From: Hydrogenophaga sp. BPS33
GTDB taxonomy: Bacteria; Pseudomonadota; Gammaproteobacteria; Burkholderiales; Burkholderiaceae_C
Length of the DNA stretch: 64,000 nucleotides
Direction of reading: 5' to 3'
Assembly (NCBI RefSeq): GCF_009859475.1
Contig: NZ_CP044549.1
Span: 1,488,001 to 1,552,000 of the forward strand
Positions 16,751-24,886 of this stretch are shown here, piece after piece. A program made the position numbers and the translations under genes. The notes under the pieces are model-generated. The model was not told where the DNA came from. It saw only the letters and a program-made list of their open reading frames with translations, and searched no databases. The stretch's first letter is position 1, and each line of letters starts with the position of its first letter.

Positions 16751-17503
16751 ATGGATCTAGGACTGGTGGGTAAAGTGGCATTTGTCACTGGTGCGGGCAG
16801 AGGAATTGGGGTGGTGACTGCTCAGTACTTGGCGACAGAGGGGGTTGCAGTCGTGACCGTGGACCAAGATGCGGATGCGGCGGAAGCAACTGCTGCAGCA
16901 ATCAACGCTAGTGGCGGTCGTGCCGTAGGGTTAGGTTGTGACGTAACTCGTGCCGACGAAGTCGTGAGGGCGGTGAACGCTGCCACAGGAGCGTTTGGTC
17001 GCCTCGACATCCTGGTGAACAACGCGGGCGTGGTGAAGGACCGCAGTCTCCTGAAGATGGAGGAGGCTGACTGGGACATCGTGGTGGACGTCACATTGAA
17101 AGGATCGTTCAACTGCTGCAAGGCCGCCATCCCTGAGATGCACAAGAATGGCTGGGGTCGCATCATCAACATCTCGTCCCGATCAATCTTTGGCAACCCG
17201 GGGCAGACCAACTACTCTGCAGCCAAAGCTGGCGTGATCGGCTTCACTCGAGCGCTGTCTCTTGAACAGGCGAAACGTGGAATCACGGTAAACGCAATAG
17301 CCCCAGGATTTATCGAGACCGAAGGCATGAAAAGCATTCCCAACTACGACAAGCTGCGCGAGGCGGCTATCCAGAAGACGCCCGTAGGATTCCTTGGAGA
17401 ACCCCGGGACGTCGCTTCAACCGTTGCCTTCATGGCGTCGGAGCAAGCAAGGTACATATCCGGCACAACTGTGTTCGTGACCGGAGGGAGGTTCTCTTCG
17501 TGA
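16751..17503 (+). CDS. SDR-family oxidoreductase (FabG-like 3-oxoacyl reductase type)
   Basis: A 250-residue cytoplasmic short-chain dehydrogenase. It shows VTGAGRGIG (about residues 11-19), the structural NNAG in DILVNNAGVVKDRS, catalytic Ser in INISSRSIFG, and Y-x-x-x-K in TNYSAAKAG, and ends with SGTTVFVTGGRFSS. The ATG at 16751 fits the family start; an upstream in-frame ATG at 16703 would add 16 unlike residues. Its stop overlaps the GTG start of the acyl-CoA dehydrogenase (GTGA). In a CoA-ester pathway it would oxidise a 3-hydroxyacyl-CoA or a precursor alcohol. The substrate is unproven. Confidence 0.9.
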   Translation: MDLGLVGKVAFVTGAGRGIGVVTAQYLATEGVAVVTVDQDADAAEATAAAINASGGRAVGLGCDVTRADEVVRAVNAATGAFGRLDILVNNAGVVKDRSLLKMEEADWDIVVDVTLKGSFNCCKAAIPEMHKNGWGRIINISSRSIFGNPGQTNYSAAKAGVIGFTRALSLEQAKRGITVNAIAPGFIETEGMKSIPNYDKLREAAIQKTPVGFLGEPRDVASTVAFMASEQARYISGTTVFVTGGRFSS

Positions 17504-18645
17504 GTATCGATGCTAGCGAGCAGGCTGAGCTGAGAACAAGCGTTCGAAGATTCTTGACTCAGAACGTAGTGCCACATATCGAAGTCAGCGAGAGAGATGG
17601 GACTTTTCCGTTCGAGCTACTTGCTTCACTCCGCGACTTCGGTTTGGTAGGAGGTCTGCTCTCTGAGTCGGACGGTGGAATGGGCATCGATACCCAGACG
17701 TGGGCGATGTTGATGGAGGAGGCTGGCTACTGCTGGCTTTCCATGCGCGTTCTTCTCAGCGGCATACATATCGTCGGCACGATACTGAGTGACCATGGAT
17801 CTCCGCACCAGAGAGAGCAATTTCTGCGTCCTTTGTTGGAAAACGCGAGAAGGGTCTTCGTCGCAATTTCAGAGCCTGACGTGGGATCCAACGTTTCTGA
17901 CATCAAGACCAAGGCAGTACTCAACGGTGACCACTACCAGCTATCTGGAACCAAGCTATGGATCACCAATGGCATGAATGCCGACTTTGGCATTGTTGTC
18001 GCGCGGACGTACAGCGAGAAGAGCAAGGGAGAGCTCTCACTGTTCCTGGTTGACGCCAACGAAACCGAATTCAGCCGGCGAGGGGTCGAAACGATGGTCC
18101 TGAAGTCGACTGGCACGGCCGAATTGAGCTTCGACAACGCGATCGTTCCTGCGGAGAACCTTTTGGGGGGAGAGGGTGAAGGGCTGCGCTTGATCTTGGC
18201 AGGGCTCAACATTGGAAGGCTGAATGTAGCGATGGGTGCCGTTGGCGCTGCTCAGCATGCCTTAGATCTGTCGATCGACTACGCAAAGTCCCGTAGACAG
18301 TTTGGGCGACAGATCGCGTCCTTTCAGTTGGTACAGAAAAACATCGTCGACATGACGATGAAGGTACAGGCAGCGCGAGCGCTCGGTCAGCTTGCTGCAG
18401 CTGCGCTTTCCTCCGGCGCACCATCTCGGTTGGAGTGCTCCATCGCAAAGCTGTATGCCACAGAGGCTGCGCACGAGGTGGCCAACTTGGCTCTTCAAGT
18501 TCATGGAGGGATGGGCTACGCCAGCGGTTATCCCATCGAAAGAATCTTCCGAGACACGCGAGGAGGAATGATTCCAGAAGGGACCACCGAGATACAAACG
18601 TTGATCATCGGCAGAGAACTGTTGGGCATTTCGGCCTTGACATAA
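17500..18645 (+). CDS. Acyl-CoA dehydrogenase
   Basis: A 381-residue FAD enzyme that introduces a 2,3-double bond into an acyl-CoA. It begins at the GTG at 17500, overlapping the SDR stop by 4 bases. Family features in order are the N-terminal helical domain, the substrate/FAD segment FVAISEPDVGSNVSDIKTKA, LSGTKLWITNGMNADFGIV, SRRQFGRQIASFQLVQKN, QVHGGMGYASGYPIERIFRD, and the C-terminal catalytic Glu region GMIPEGTTEIQTLII. The size and Glu position are those of short or branched-chain dehydrogenases. Electrons would go to ETF, not encoded here. Codon use is less GC-rich than that of the next gene, although the two are only 3 bases apart. Confidence 0.93.
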   Translation: MSIDASEQAELRTSVRRFLTQNVVPHIEVSERDGTFPFELLASLRDFGLVGGLLSESDGGMGIDTQTWAMLMEEAGYCWLSMRVLLSGIHIVGTILSDHGSPHQREQFLRPLLENARRVFVAISEPDVGSNVSDIKTKAVLNGDHYQLSGTKLWITNGMNADFGIVVARTYSEKSKGELSLFLVDANETEFSRRGVETMVLKSTGTAELSFDNAIVPAENLLGGEGEGLRLILAGLNIGRLNVAMGAVGAAQHALDLSIDYAKSRRQFGRQIASFQLVQKNIVDMTMKVQAARALGQLAAAALSSGAPSRLECSIAKLYATEAAHEVANLALQVHGGMGYASGYPIERIFRDTRGGMIPEGTTEIQTLIIGRELLGISALT

Positions 18646-18648
18646 ACC

Positions 18649-19137
18649 ATGAAAACCACACTTGAACAACTTCAGAACGCCGTGCTGTACTGGGACGATC
18701 TCCCGGTCGGCACGCGCTACACCACCTCGTCACGAACCGTCACAGAAACGGACATCGTCGCGTTCGCGGGCCTCACGGCCGACTACAACCGGGCGCACGT
18801 CGACGATGAGTTCGCCAAGACCAGCCACTTCGGCAAGCGCATCGCGCACGGCATGCTGGTCGCGTCCATTAGCGTGGGGCTGAACACCCGGACCATCCAG
18901 AACCAGCTGATGGAGAACGCCTTGATCGCCTTGCTGGAGAACAAACTCGCCTTCCCTAAGCCGACGTTCTGTGGCGACACGATCGAGGTCGAGGTGGAAG
19001 TGGCCGAGCAGCACACCACGAGCAAGCCCGACAAGGGTGTCATCGTCTTCAAGCGTCGCACTTTCAACCAGCGCCGCGAGATCGTGGTGGACTCCACGGT
19101 GACGCTGCTGATGAAACGCCGCCCCCTCGATACCTAA
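18649..19137 (+). CDS. MaoC-family dehydratase (R-specific enoyl-CoA hydratase fold)
   Basis: A 162-residue hot-dog-fold hydratase. The hydratase-2 motif with the catalytic Asp and His is seen in LTADYNRAHVDDEFAKTSHF followed by GKRIAHGMLVASI. The C-terminal half has FPKPTFCGDTIEVEVEVAEQ, typical of MaoC proteins. Relatives include (R)-enoyl-CoA hydratases, mesaconyl-CoA hydratases and itaconyl-CoA hydratase. It follows the acyl-CoA dehydrogenase by 3 bases and so would hydrate its enoyl-CoA product. Base composition becomes distinctly more GC-rich from this gene onward. Confidence 0.9.
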   Translation: MKTTLEQLQNAVLYWDDLPVGTRYTTSSRTVTETDIVAFAGLTADYNRAHVDDEFAKTSHFGKRIAHGMLVASISVGLNTRTIQNQLMENALIALLENKLAFPKPTFCGDTIEVEVEVAEQHTTSKPDKGVIVFKRRTFNQRREIVVDSTVTLLMKRRPLDT

Positions 19138-19143
19138 GCAACC

Positions 19144-21288
19144 ATGTCACATTCCTTTTCTGATTTGTCCCGACTCGTTCTCCCCCGGTCCGTCGCGCTT
19201 GTGGGCGCGTCCGACCGGCCCGATAGCATCGGTGGGCGCGCGCTGGATAACCTTACGACGCACTCGAAATTCACGGGCCAGCTCCACCTGGTCAACCCCA
19301 CGAAAACGAGTATCGCGGGCCGCCCGTGTGTGCCATCGGTACTGGACATTGCCGACGCGCCTGATCTGGCTGTGGTGGCGGTGAAAGCCGATGCAGTCCT
19401 CCAGGTGCTGGAAGACTGCGGAAGACGCGGCGTCAAGTTCGCCATCGTCTTTACCTCGGGGTTCGGCGAAACCGGTGAAGAGGGCCGGCAGGTGGAGCAG
19501 CAGATGCGCGACATCGTGGCTCGCACCGGCATGCGCATCTACGGCCCCAACTGTCCAGGCCTGAACAACATTAACGCTTCGCTAGGCTTCACGTTCTCGC
19601 CCGCCTTCCGGTTTGATCGCAAGGCCGGTCCCATCGGTCTGGCGACACAGGGCGGTGGCCTGGGACGCACCTTCGTCCAGGCGATGGAGCGCGGCGTGGG
19701 CACGGGTCTGTGGTGCTCAGCCGGGAACGAAGCCGACCTGGAGGTTTCCGACTTCATCCACTACATGGCGGGCGCGGAAGACATCCGAGTCATCGCCACT
19801 TGCCTGGAGGGCATCCGGAACGGCCCTCGCTTCATGGAGGCCTGCCTGCACGCGGCCCGCCAGGGGAAGCCCGTCATAGCGATGAAGATTGGCAAGTCCG
19901 ACTACGGGCGAAAGGCGGCGCAATCGCACACGGCGGCGATCACCGGTTCTGCCGAGGTCAACAGCGCCGTGTTCAGGGAACTCGGGGTGATCGAAGTAGA
20001 GGATATCGACGAGCTCGTGAACACCGCATCGGTCATGGCGCGGGGACAGCCGACGGGGCACGAGAAGATCGCGGTGTACTGCTTCTCCGGCGGCACGGCG
20101 GCACTGGCCGCGGACAAAGTGGGCTCTGCAGGTCTCACCCTGTCGGCCTTCTCGGACGAGACAACGCGCAGGCTGCGCGCCCAGTTGCCGTCTTACGCGG
20201 CGATGGACAATCCTGTGGACACCACGGCCGACGTGCTCAGCAAGCCGGAGATCGGGTACGAGGCGCTCAAGGCAGTGTGCGAGGACCCCGACGTGGGCTT
20301 GGTGCTCTACCCTTTCCCCATCGAGTATGGGGCGGTGACCACCAGCGCCGCTGCCAGCGCCGTGCGCGTCCAAGGCGAGGTCGCCACCCCGATCGTGCCG
20401 GTCTGGATGAGCGACAAGCTGGGAGGTGGCTGGAACGAGCTGGTCAACGGTGGCCTGATGCCGATGCACTCGGTCAGTGCCGCGGTCCAGTCGATCGCGC
20501 GGTACGTGGACCATGGCCGCTGGAAGCAGACCACCTCGCCCGACTGGCGCCCGCTGGCACTGGCCGACCCTGCCTCGCCAGCGCTCCAGACGGAGTTGCC
20601 CGCCACCTCGCTGAGCGAGGTGGCGGCGAAAGACATCCTGCGCGCGGCCGGCATCGACGTGCCGCGGTCGCTCACCGTGGACAACGCAGATGGCGCCAGG
20701 CAGGCGTTCCAGTCGCTCGGCGCGGGAGCGGTAGCCATGAAGATTGTCAGCACCGAGATCCTGCACAAGACAGACGTAGGCGGTGTCCGCCTGGGCATCT
20801 CGTCTGAAGACGCGGCGGCTTCTGCTTACGAAGGCATCGTGGACAGCGTCAAGCGGCTGGCTGGCGGACAGGCCTTCGAAGGCGTGATGCTCGAACAGAT
20901 GCTCGAAGGTCCCTTTGTCGAAGTCGTGGTGGGCATTCGCCGCGACGAAAGCTTCGGACACCTGTGCACGTTCGGCCTGGGTGGGGTCAGCGTCGAACTG
21001 TTCAAGGACGTCAGCCGCCGGCTGCTGCCCATCTCGTTGCCGCGTGCCCACGCCATGATCGCCGAGACCCAATGCGCCCGCCTGCTCGAAGGGCACCGTG
21101 GCAAGCCACCGATGGATGTGGAGGCGCTGGCCAGCGCACTGGTGCAGCTCAGCGAGCTGGTGGCCCGGCATCCGGACACCATCGAAGAAATCGAAATCAA
21201 CCCACTGGCCGTCAGGCCCAGAGAACAAGGCGTCGTTGCCCTCGACGCCGTCATCAGCATCCGTGGAAAGGAACCTTCAGCATGGTAA
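19144..21288 (+). CDS. ADP-forming acyl-CoA synthetase (acetate-CoA ligase family)
   Basis: A 714-residue single-chain NDP-forming acyl-CoA synthetase, joining a carboxylate to CoA with ATP to ADP and phosphate. Residues about 5-130 form the CoA-binding Rossmann domain (LPRSVALVGASDRPDSIGGR). The succinyl-CoA-synthetase-like flavodoxin domain holds the phosphorylatable His in AAQSHTAAITGSAEVN. After a linker at about 480, an ATP-grasp domain follows, with ATEILHKTDVGGVRLGI-type strands (STEILHKTDVGGVRLGI here) and EIEINPLAV at the end. It overlaps the downstream lyase gene by 7 bases. It would activate the acid that the acyl-CoA dehydrogenase then oxidises. The acid itself is not known. Confidence 0.92.
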   Translation: MSHSFSDLSRLVLPRSVALVGASDRPDSIGGRALDNLTTHSKFTGQLHLVNPTKTSIAGRPCVPSVLDIADAPDLAVVAVKADAVLQVLEDCGRRGVKFAIVFTSGFGETGEEGRQVEQQMRDIVARTGMRIYGPNCPGLNNINASLGFTFSPAFRFDRKAGPIGLATQGGGLGRTFVQAMERGVGTGLWCSAGNEADLEVSDFIHYMAGAEDIRVIATCLEGIRNGPRFMEACLHAARQGKPVIAMKIGKSDYGRKAAQSHTAAITGSAEVNSAVFRELGVIEVEDIDELVNTASVMARGQPTGHEKIAVYCFSGGTAALAADKVGSAGLTLSAFSDETTRRLRAQLPSYAAMDNPVDTTADVLSKPEIGYEALKAVCEDPDVGLVLYPFPIEYGAVTTSAAASAVRVQGEVATPIVPVWMSDKLGGGWNELVNGGLMPMHSVSAAVQSIARYVDHGRWKQTTSPDWRPLALADPASPALQTELPATSLSEVAAKDILRAAGIDVPRSLTVDNADGARQAFQSLGAGAVAMKIVSTEILHKTDVGGVRLGISSEDAAASAYEGIVDSVKRLAGGQAFEGVMLEQMLEGPFVEVVVGIRRDESFGHLCTFGLGGVSVELFKDVSRRLLPISLPRAHAMIAETQCARLLEGHRGKPPMDVEALASALVQLSELVARHPDTIEEIEINPLAVRPREQGVVALDAVISIRGKEPSAW

Positions 21289-22049
21289 AGACAGAAATCG
21301 GCTACACGACCGTGGACGCCATCACCGTTCGTGGCTTGAACCTGGCCAACGACATCCTGGGCAAGTTCGACTTCGTGGACATGGTGGTGCTCACCACCAT
21401 GGGGCGCAAGCCTTCCGCCCAGGAGAAGGTGATGCTCAACCTCCTGTTGGTCACGGCGGCGGACCATGGCCTCACCCCCAGCGCGTTGAGCGCGAGGCTG
21501 ACCTACTTGGGTGCCCCCGAAGCCCTGCAGGGAGCGGTGGCGTCTGGGTTGCTGGGCGCAGGCAGCGTATTCCTCGGCACGACGCAGAATGCGGCCCAGA
21601 TGCTAATTGATGGGGCACAAGGCCTGTCCGACGCATCGGATGAACAGGCTGTTGCAAAGGCGGCGGCAGACCTCGTGGCCAGCATGAAGGCCGCCCGCAG
21701 GCCTGTGTTCGGCGTCGGCCACCCCATTCACGTCAACGGCGACCCGCGCGTGCCCGTGATGCGCGAGATATCGCAAGCGGAAGGCTTCTACGGCATTCAC
21801 TGGCGCCTGATGGACGCGATCGCCGCCCACCTCCAGTCGCTCGGCAAGCGTCTGCCCATGAACGCGGTCGGCGCGTGCGCCGCCATCATCGCGGACATGA
21901 AGCTCGACCCCCTGCTCGGTCGGGGCCTGATGCTGACAGGCCGTTGTGCGGGCCTCGTGGGCCACATACTGGAAGAACGGGCCACCCCGATCGGCCAGGA
22001 GCTCTGGGACCTCGTGTTGTCACAAGACCCTCGCAACGAAGTTCCGTGA
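21282..22049 (+). CDS. Citryl-CoA lyase-like protein, citrate-synthase fold
   Basis: A 255-residue protein resembling the large domain of citrate synthase. GVGHPIHVNGDPRVPVM corresponds to the GHxxYxxxDPR histidine/arginine region of citrate synthases, and LSARLTYLGAPEALQGAVAS and TGRCAGLVGHILEERATPIG match the helices around the active site. It is much shorter than citrate synthase (about 430), the size of citryl-CoA lyase domains seen in ATP-citrate lyases. Such enzymes break a 3-hydroxy-3-carboxyacyl-CoA into acetyl-CoA and a 2-oxoacid. As last gene of the operon it would perform the final C-C cleavage. The start ATG at 21282 lies inside the end of the synthetase gene. Confidence 0.85.
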   Translation: MVKTEIGYTTVDAITVRGLNLANDILGKFDFVDMVVLTTMGRKPSAQEKVMLNLLLVTAADHGLTPSALSARLTYLGAPEALQGAVASGLLGAGSVFLGTTQNAAQMLIDGAQGLSDASDEQAVAKAAADLVASMKAARRPVFGVGHPIHVNGDPRVPVMREISQAEGFYGIHWRLMDAIAAHLQSLGKRLPMNAVGACAAIIADMKLDPLLGRGLMLTGRCAGLVGHILEERATPIGQELWDLVLSQDPRNEVP

Positions 22050-22201
22050 GGGTTACGTTGGATGGTGTCGCCTCTCACCACGGATCGAGGTAGAGGTGGC
22101 CTGTCTCCATTGCCTGGGGCACCCAGCACTACATTATCTTCATCGCACGGAGGTCGTCCTCTTCATAGGCGCGACTTCGCTTGCGGACGTGTGAGGTGGA
22201 C

Positions 22202-22942
22202 CTAGGAGGGTCTGAACAAGTATTCGCTGACCTCGGCTAGAGCGGCTAAATACTCCTTTTTGTTCAGTCGGATTCGGCCCACAGGACCCACCACCGAGAT
22301 AGCCAACTGCTCTGCCCCGATGTTGCCAGCCATCGCAAAGGCAGCGAGGTCTTCCGCGCCCTCGTTTTCGACCAGTGACCACCCGTTCTGCTTGAATTGC
22401 GCAATCTGCTTGGAGAGTGCCGGGAGCTCAGTCATCGTGCCGGACGCTAGTTTTCGCATGGGCTTTAGTTTCAACTGCTGCACAGCTTCTGCCGGCGTGC
22501 CGAGTGCCAGTATTGCCTTGCCGAGTGCAGAAACATGCAGACTAATCTTCTCCCCCTGCGCCGAGGTGTAGCGGAGGGGATAGCGTCCCTCACAGAATGC
22601 CAGTACGTGGACCACCCCATCGACGATCTTTCCGCACAACGTACTCTCACCCGTCTTGTCTCTGAGCATCTCGCAGGCTTCCTCTAGCCAAGCCGTCGTG
22701 GTGTCGTTCTTATTGACTTCGGCGGCGACAGAGTAGAGACGACTGGTGGGATAGAGCCGACGGGAGCGCGCGGACTTGGCCAGATAACCAATATCGAGCA
22801 AGGTACCCACCAAGTCTGAGCAGCTGCTTTCAGGAAGATTTAGGTGCTTTGCTAACTCGGTATTGGAGAGCTCGCGCTTTTCTCGAGCAAAGACCTCAAA
22901 CAATGCTAGTGCGCGTGCAGCAGCAGGGACAAATGCAGGCAT
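22202..22942 (-). CDS. IclR-family transcriptional regulator
   Basis: A 246-residue regulator with an N-terminal winged helix (ALALFEVFAREKRELSNTEL, AKHLNLPESSCSDLVGTL) and a C-terminal GAF-like effector domain (YTSAQGEKISLHVSALGKAI, then NEGAEDLAAFAMAGNIGAEQ). I use the ATG at 22942, which begins 8 residues before the helix; an ATG at 23008 would add 22 residues. It separates the CoA-ester operon from the mandelate-like genes and is the only regulator between 15.7 and 32 kb, so it is the best candidate for the ACGATAYAYCGT palindromes at 24834 and 30361. IclR proteins often control aromatic and organic acid catabolism. Confidence 0.9.
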   Translation of the reverse strand: MPAFVPAAARALALFEVFAREKRELSNTELAKHLNLPESSCSDLVGTLLDIGYLAKSARSRRLYPTSRLYSVAAEVNKNDTTTAWLEEACEMLRDKTGESTLCGKIVDGVVHVLAFCEGRYPLRYTSAQGEKISLHVSALGKAILALGTPAEAVQQLKLKPMRKLASGTMTELPALSKQIAQFKQNGWSLVENEGAEDLAAFAMAGNIGAEQLAISVVGPVGRIRLNKKEYLAALAEVSEYLFRPS

Positions 22943-23173
22943 TCCAGTTCCGAAGTTTCGTAGAAAGTCACATAATAGTCGTTCCACCGAGTTCGCGGTG
23001 ACCGTCAAAACGTTCCAGGCGGTCTAAGTCCTAGAACAGCGGCGGGATGCGCTGACAACGCATCCGCACTTGCGCAAGGGCACTGTTGACGATTGCGGCA
23101 TCCTCCTCAGCACGGGCTCAACCGCCGAGATTCAACGAGACGGCAAGCGATATGCAGAGATGCCGACGATTGA

Positions 23174-24721
23174 CTACAGCACGAGTTCAATGAGGTGAGG
23201 ACCCTTGTGGTCGATGCCAAGCGCAAGCTCCCGATTGAACTCGTCAAGATTGCAAGCACGGCTGGATGTCATGCCAAAGCCTCTCGCAAGCGCTTGCCAG
23301 TCAAGTGCTGGATCATCAATGGTCATCATGCGCATTGCGTTGCCGCCTGGTTTTCCTCCCCCAACATTAGCCAGCTCCCCCAGTAGGATCTTGTAACCGC
23401 GATTCGAGAACACAACGATGACGATGTTTAGCTGCTCACGAGCCATGGTCCACATGGCGGAAAGGGTGTACATCGCACTACCGTCTGCCTGCAGGAGAAT
23501 CACTTTGCGATCTGGCACTGCCACCGCCGCGCCCACAGCCTGTGGTAGGCCGAAACCAATCGATCCGCCCATCGGAGATAGCCAGTCGTGCGGAGCTGCG
23601 TTCTGGGTAATTGGGGCAAAACCGCGACCCGACGAGACGGACTCATCGACTACAACGGCGTCGTCTGGTATGAAAGCAGCAAGCGATTGAGCTATACCCT
23701 CAAGTGTGAACGGGCCCTTCGCAGGAAGCGGGCGAGGTCCTGTAGCCACTTGCAGGGGTGGTGTGTCCAGCGCACCTAGTTCTTCAGCAAGTGCATACAG
23801 AGCCTGCTCAATGTCTTCGTCCGCGTTCGCCAGAGTGGTGAGTTGACAATCTGGCTGTGTCAGCACACTTGGCTTCTCCGGGTAAGCGAAGAAGGCGACA
23901 GGTGGTTTGGCGCCAATCAAAATTAGATGACGCGTCTCACGGAGCATGGCTACCGCTGAGTCGACGGAGTACGGAATGCGTGCGATGGCCACTCGGCCCA
24001 CCCCACGCTCCTCCCTGGCACTCTGATATTCAGAAAGTAAGCTGCACCCTGTCTTGGCCGCGATTCGCCCGGCCAGCTCCTTGGCGCGCGCGTAGAGCCC
24101 AGCGTCGCCTAGCAACAGAGTGACACCCTCGTTCGCTTGCAAGATTGATGCGACGTTCCGGACAAGTTCTCTGGAGACGGTTGATCGGGGTTGAACGCTT
24201 CGTGGAGCTGCCGGGCCATCAGCAGCCTCCCACGCGGTGTTGGCGGGAAGGATCAAGCTTGCGATTCGACCAGGCGGCTGGCAGGCTACTGCGATGGCGT
24301 CAGCAGCATCTGCAGCGACAGTGCGCGAACTGGTTGCGCTGCGAACCCAATCCGACATCGGCCGGGCTACTGCTTCCACGTCGGCGGACAACGGTGTGTC
24401 GTGTTGCTGGTGATACACCGCATGATTCCCGACGATGTTGACTATGCCCGAGCGCGCCTTGCGAGCGTTGTGAAGATTGGCCAACCCGTTGCCCAAGCCG
24501 GAGCCAACATGTAGCAGGGACGCAGCAGGCTTTCTTGCCATGCGGTAGTACCCGTCAGCTGCGCCCGTCGCCACTCCTTCGAACAAGCAGAGTACACAAC
24601 GCATACCTGACACGCTGTCGAGCGCCGCGACAAAGTGCATCTCCGAGGTTCCTGGATTGGCGAAACATAGTTCCACGCCCCCGTCGACCAGCGTGCGGAC
24701 AAGACTCTCTGCGCCGTTCAT
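23174..24721 (-). CDS. Thiamine-diphosphate-dependent enzyme, acetolactate synthase / benzoylformate decarboxylase-like
   Basis: A 515-residue cytoplasmic TPP enzyme. The N-terminal pyrimidine-binding domain has CFANPGTSEMHFVAALD and the catalytic Glu in CLFEGVATGAADGYYRM (about residue 48). The middle NAD/FAD-like domain has LLLGDAGLYARAKELAGR. The C-terminal pyrophosphate domain has the Mg-binding motif as ADGSAMYTLSAMW followed by VFSNRGYKILLG, with Ala where most relatives have the first Gly of GDG. GGGGA precedes the ATG at 24721, which is why it is preferred over the ATG at 24733. Beside racemase-like and alpha-hydroxyacid-oxidase genes, a 2-oxoacid decarboxylase role like MdlC is attractive; carboligase activity is the alternative. 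Confidence 0.88.
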   Translation of the reverse strand: MNGAESLVRTLVDGGVELCFANPGTSEMHFVAALDSVSGMRCVLCLFEGVATGAADGYYRMARKPAASLLHVGSGLGNGLANLHNARKARSGIVNIVGNHAVYHQQHDTPLSADVEAVARPMSDWVRSATSSRTVAADAADAIAVACQPPGRIASLILPANTAWEAADGPAAPRSVQPRSTVSRELVRNVASILQANEGVTLLLGDAGLYARAKELAGRIAAKTGCSLLSEYQSAREERGVGRVAIARIPYSVDSAVAMLRETRHLILIGAKPPVAFFAYPEKPSVLTQPDCQLTTLANADEDIEQALYALAEELGALDTPPLQVATGPRPLPAKGPFTLEGIAQSLAAFIPDDAVVVDESVSSGRGFAPITQNAAPHDWLSPMGGSIGFGLPQAVGAAVAVPDRKVILLQADGSAMYTLSAMWTMAREQLNIVIVVFSNRGYKILLGELANVGGGKPGGNAMRMMTIDDPALDWQALARGFGMTSSRACNLDEFNRELALGIDHKGPHLIELVL

Positions 24722-24824
24722 GGTCGTCCCCATCCGTTATGAAAGTGCTCCCTCGCTAGAGCCCGAGTGTTTTGCAACGTCATATCTGCTGTCCTTTCCG
24801 ATTTGAGACTGGTTTCGATGTCCA

Positions 24825-24853
24825 TTGCATTCTACGATATATCGTTTTATAAT
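24825..24853 (+). promoter_or_regulatory. Sigma-70 promoter with palindromic operator in the spacer
   Basis: TTGCAT (24825-24830) and a perfect TATAAT (24848-24853) are separated by exactly 17 bases, and the spacer holds the perfect 12-base palindrome ACGATATATCGT (24834-24845). A repressor on the palindrome would block polymerase. The promoter faces the Bug gene starting at 24887 and lies in the divergent gap with the TPP enzyme gene. The same core recurs twice at 30361-30394. Confidence 0.75.
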
Positions 24854-24886
24854 TCAACCGTTCGTAGACAACAACGGAGACTTTCT

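Noticed and set aside
19717..21228. Long minus-strand open frame (about 500 codons) opposite the acyl-CoA synthetase gene
   Set aside because: It is antisense to a clear family member, is rich in His/Arg/Gln with no domain pattern, and results from the GC-rich third positions of the real gene.
23009..23173. Possible short gene between the IclR and TPP-enzyme genes
   Set aside because: There is no open frame with a ribosome-binding site or family features.
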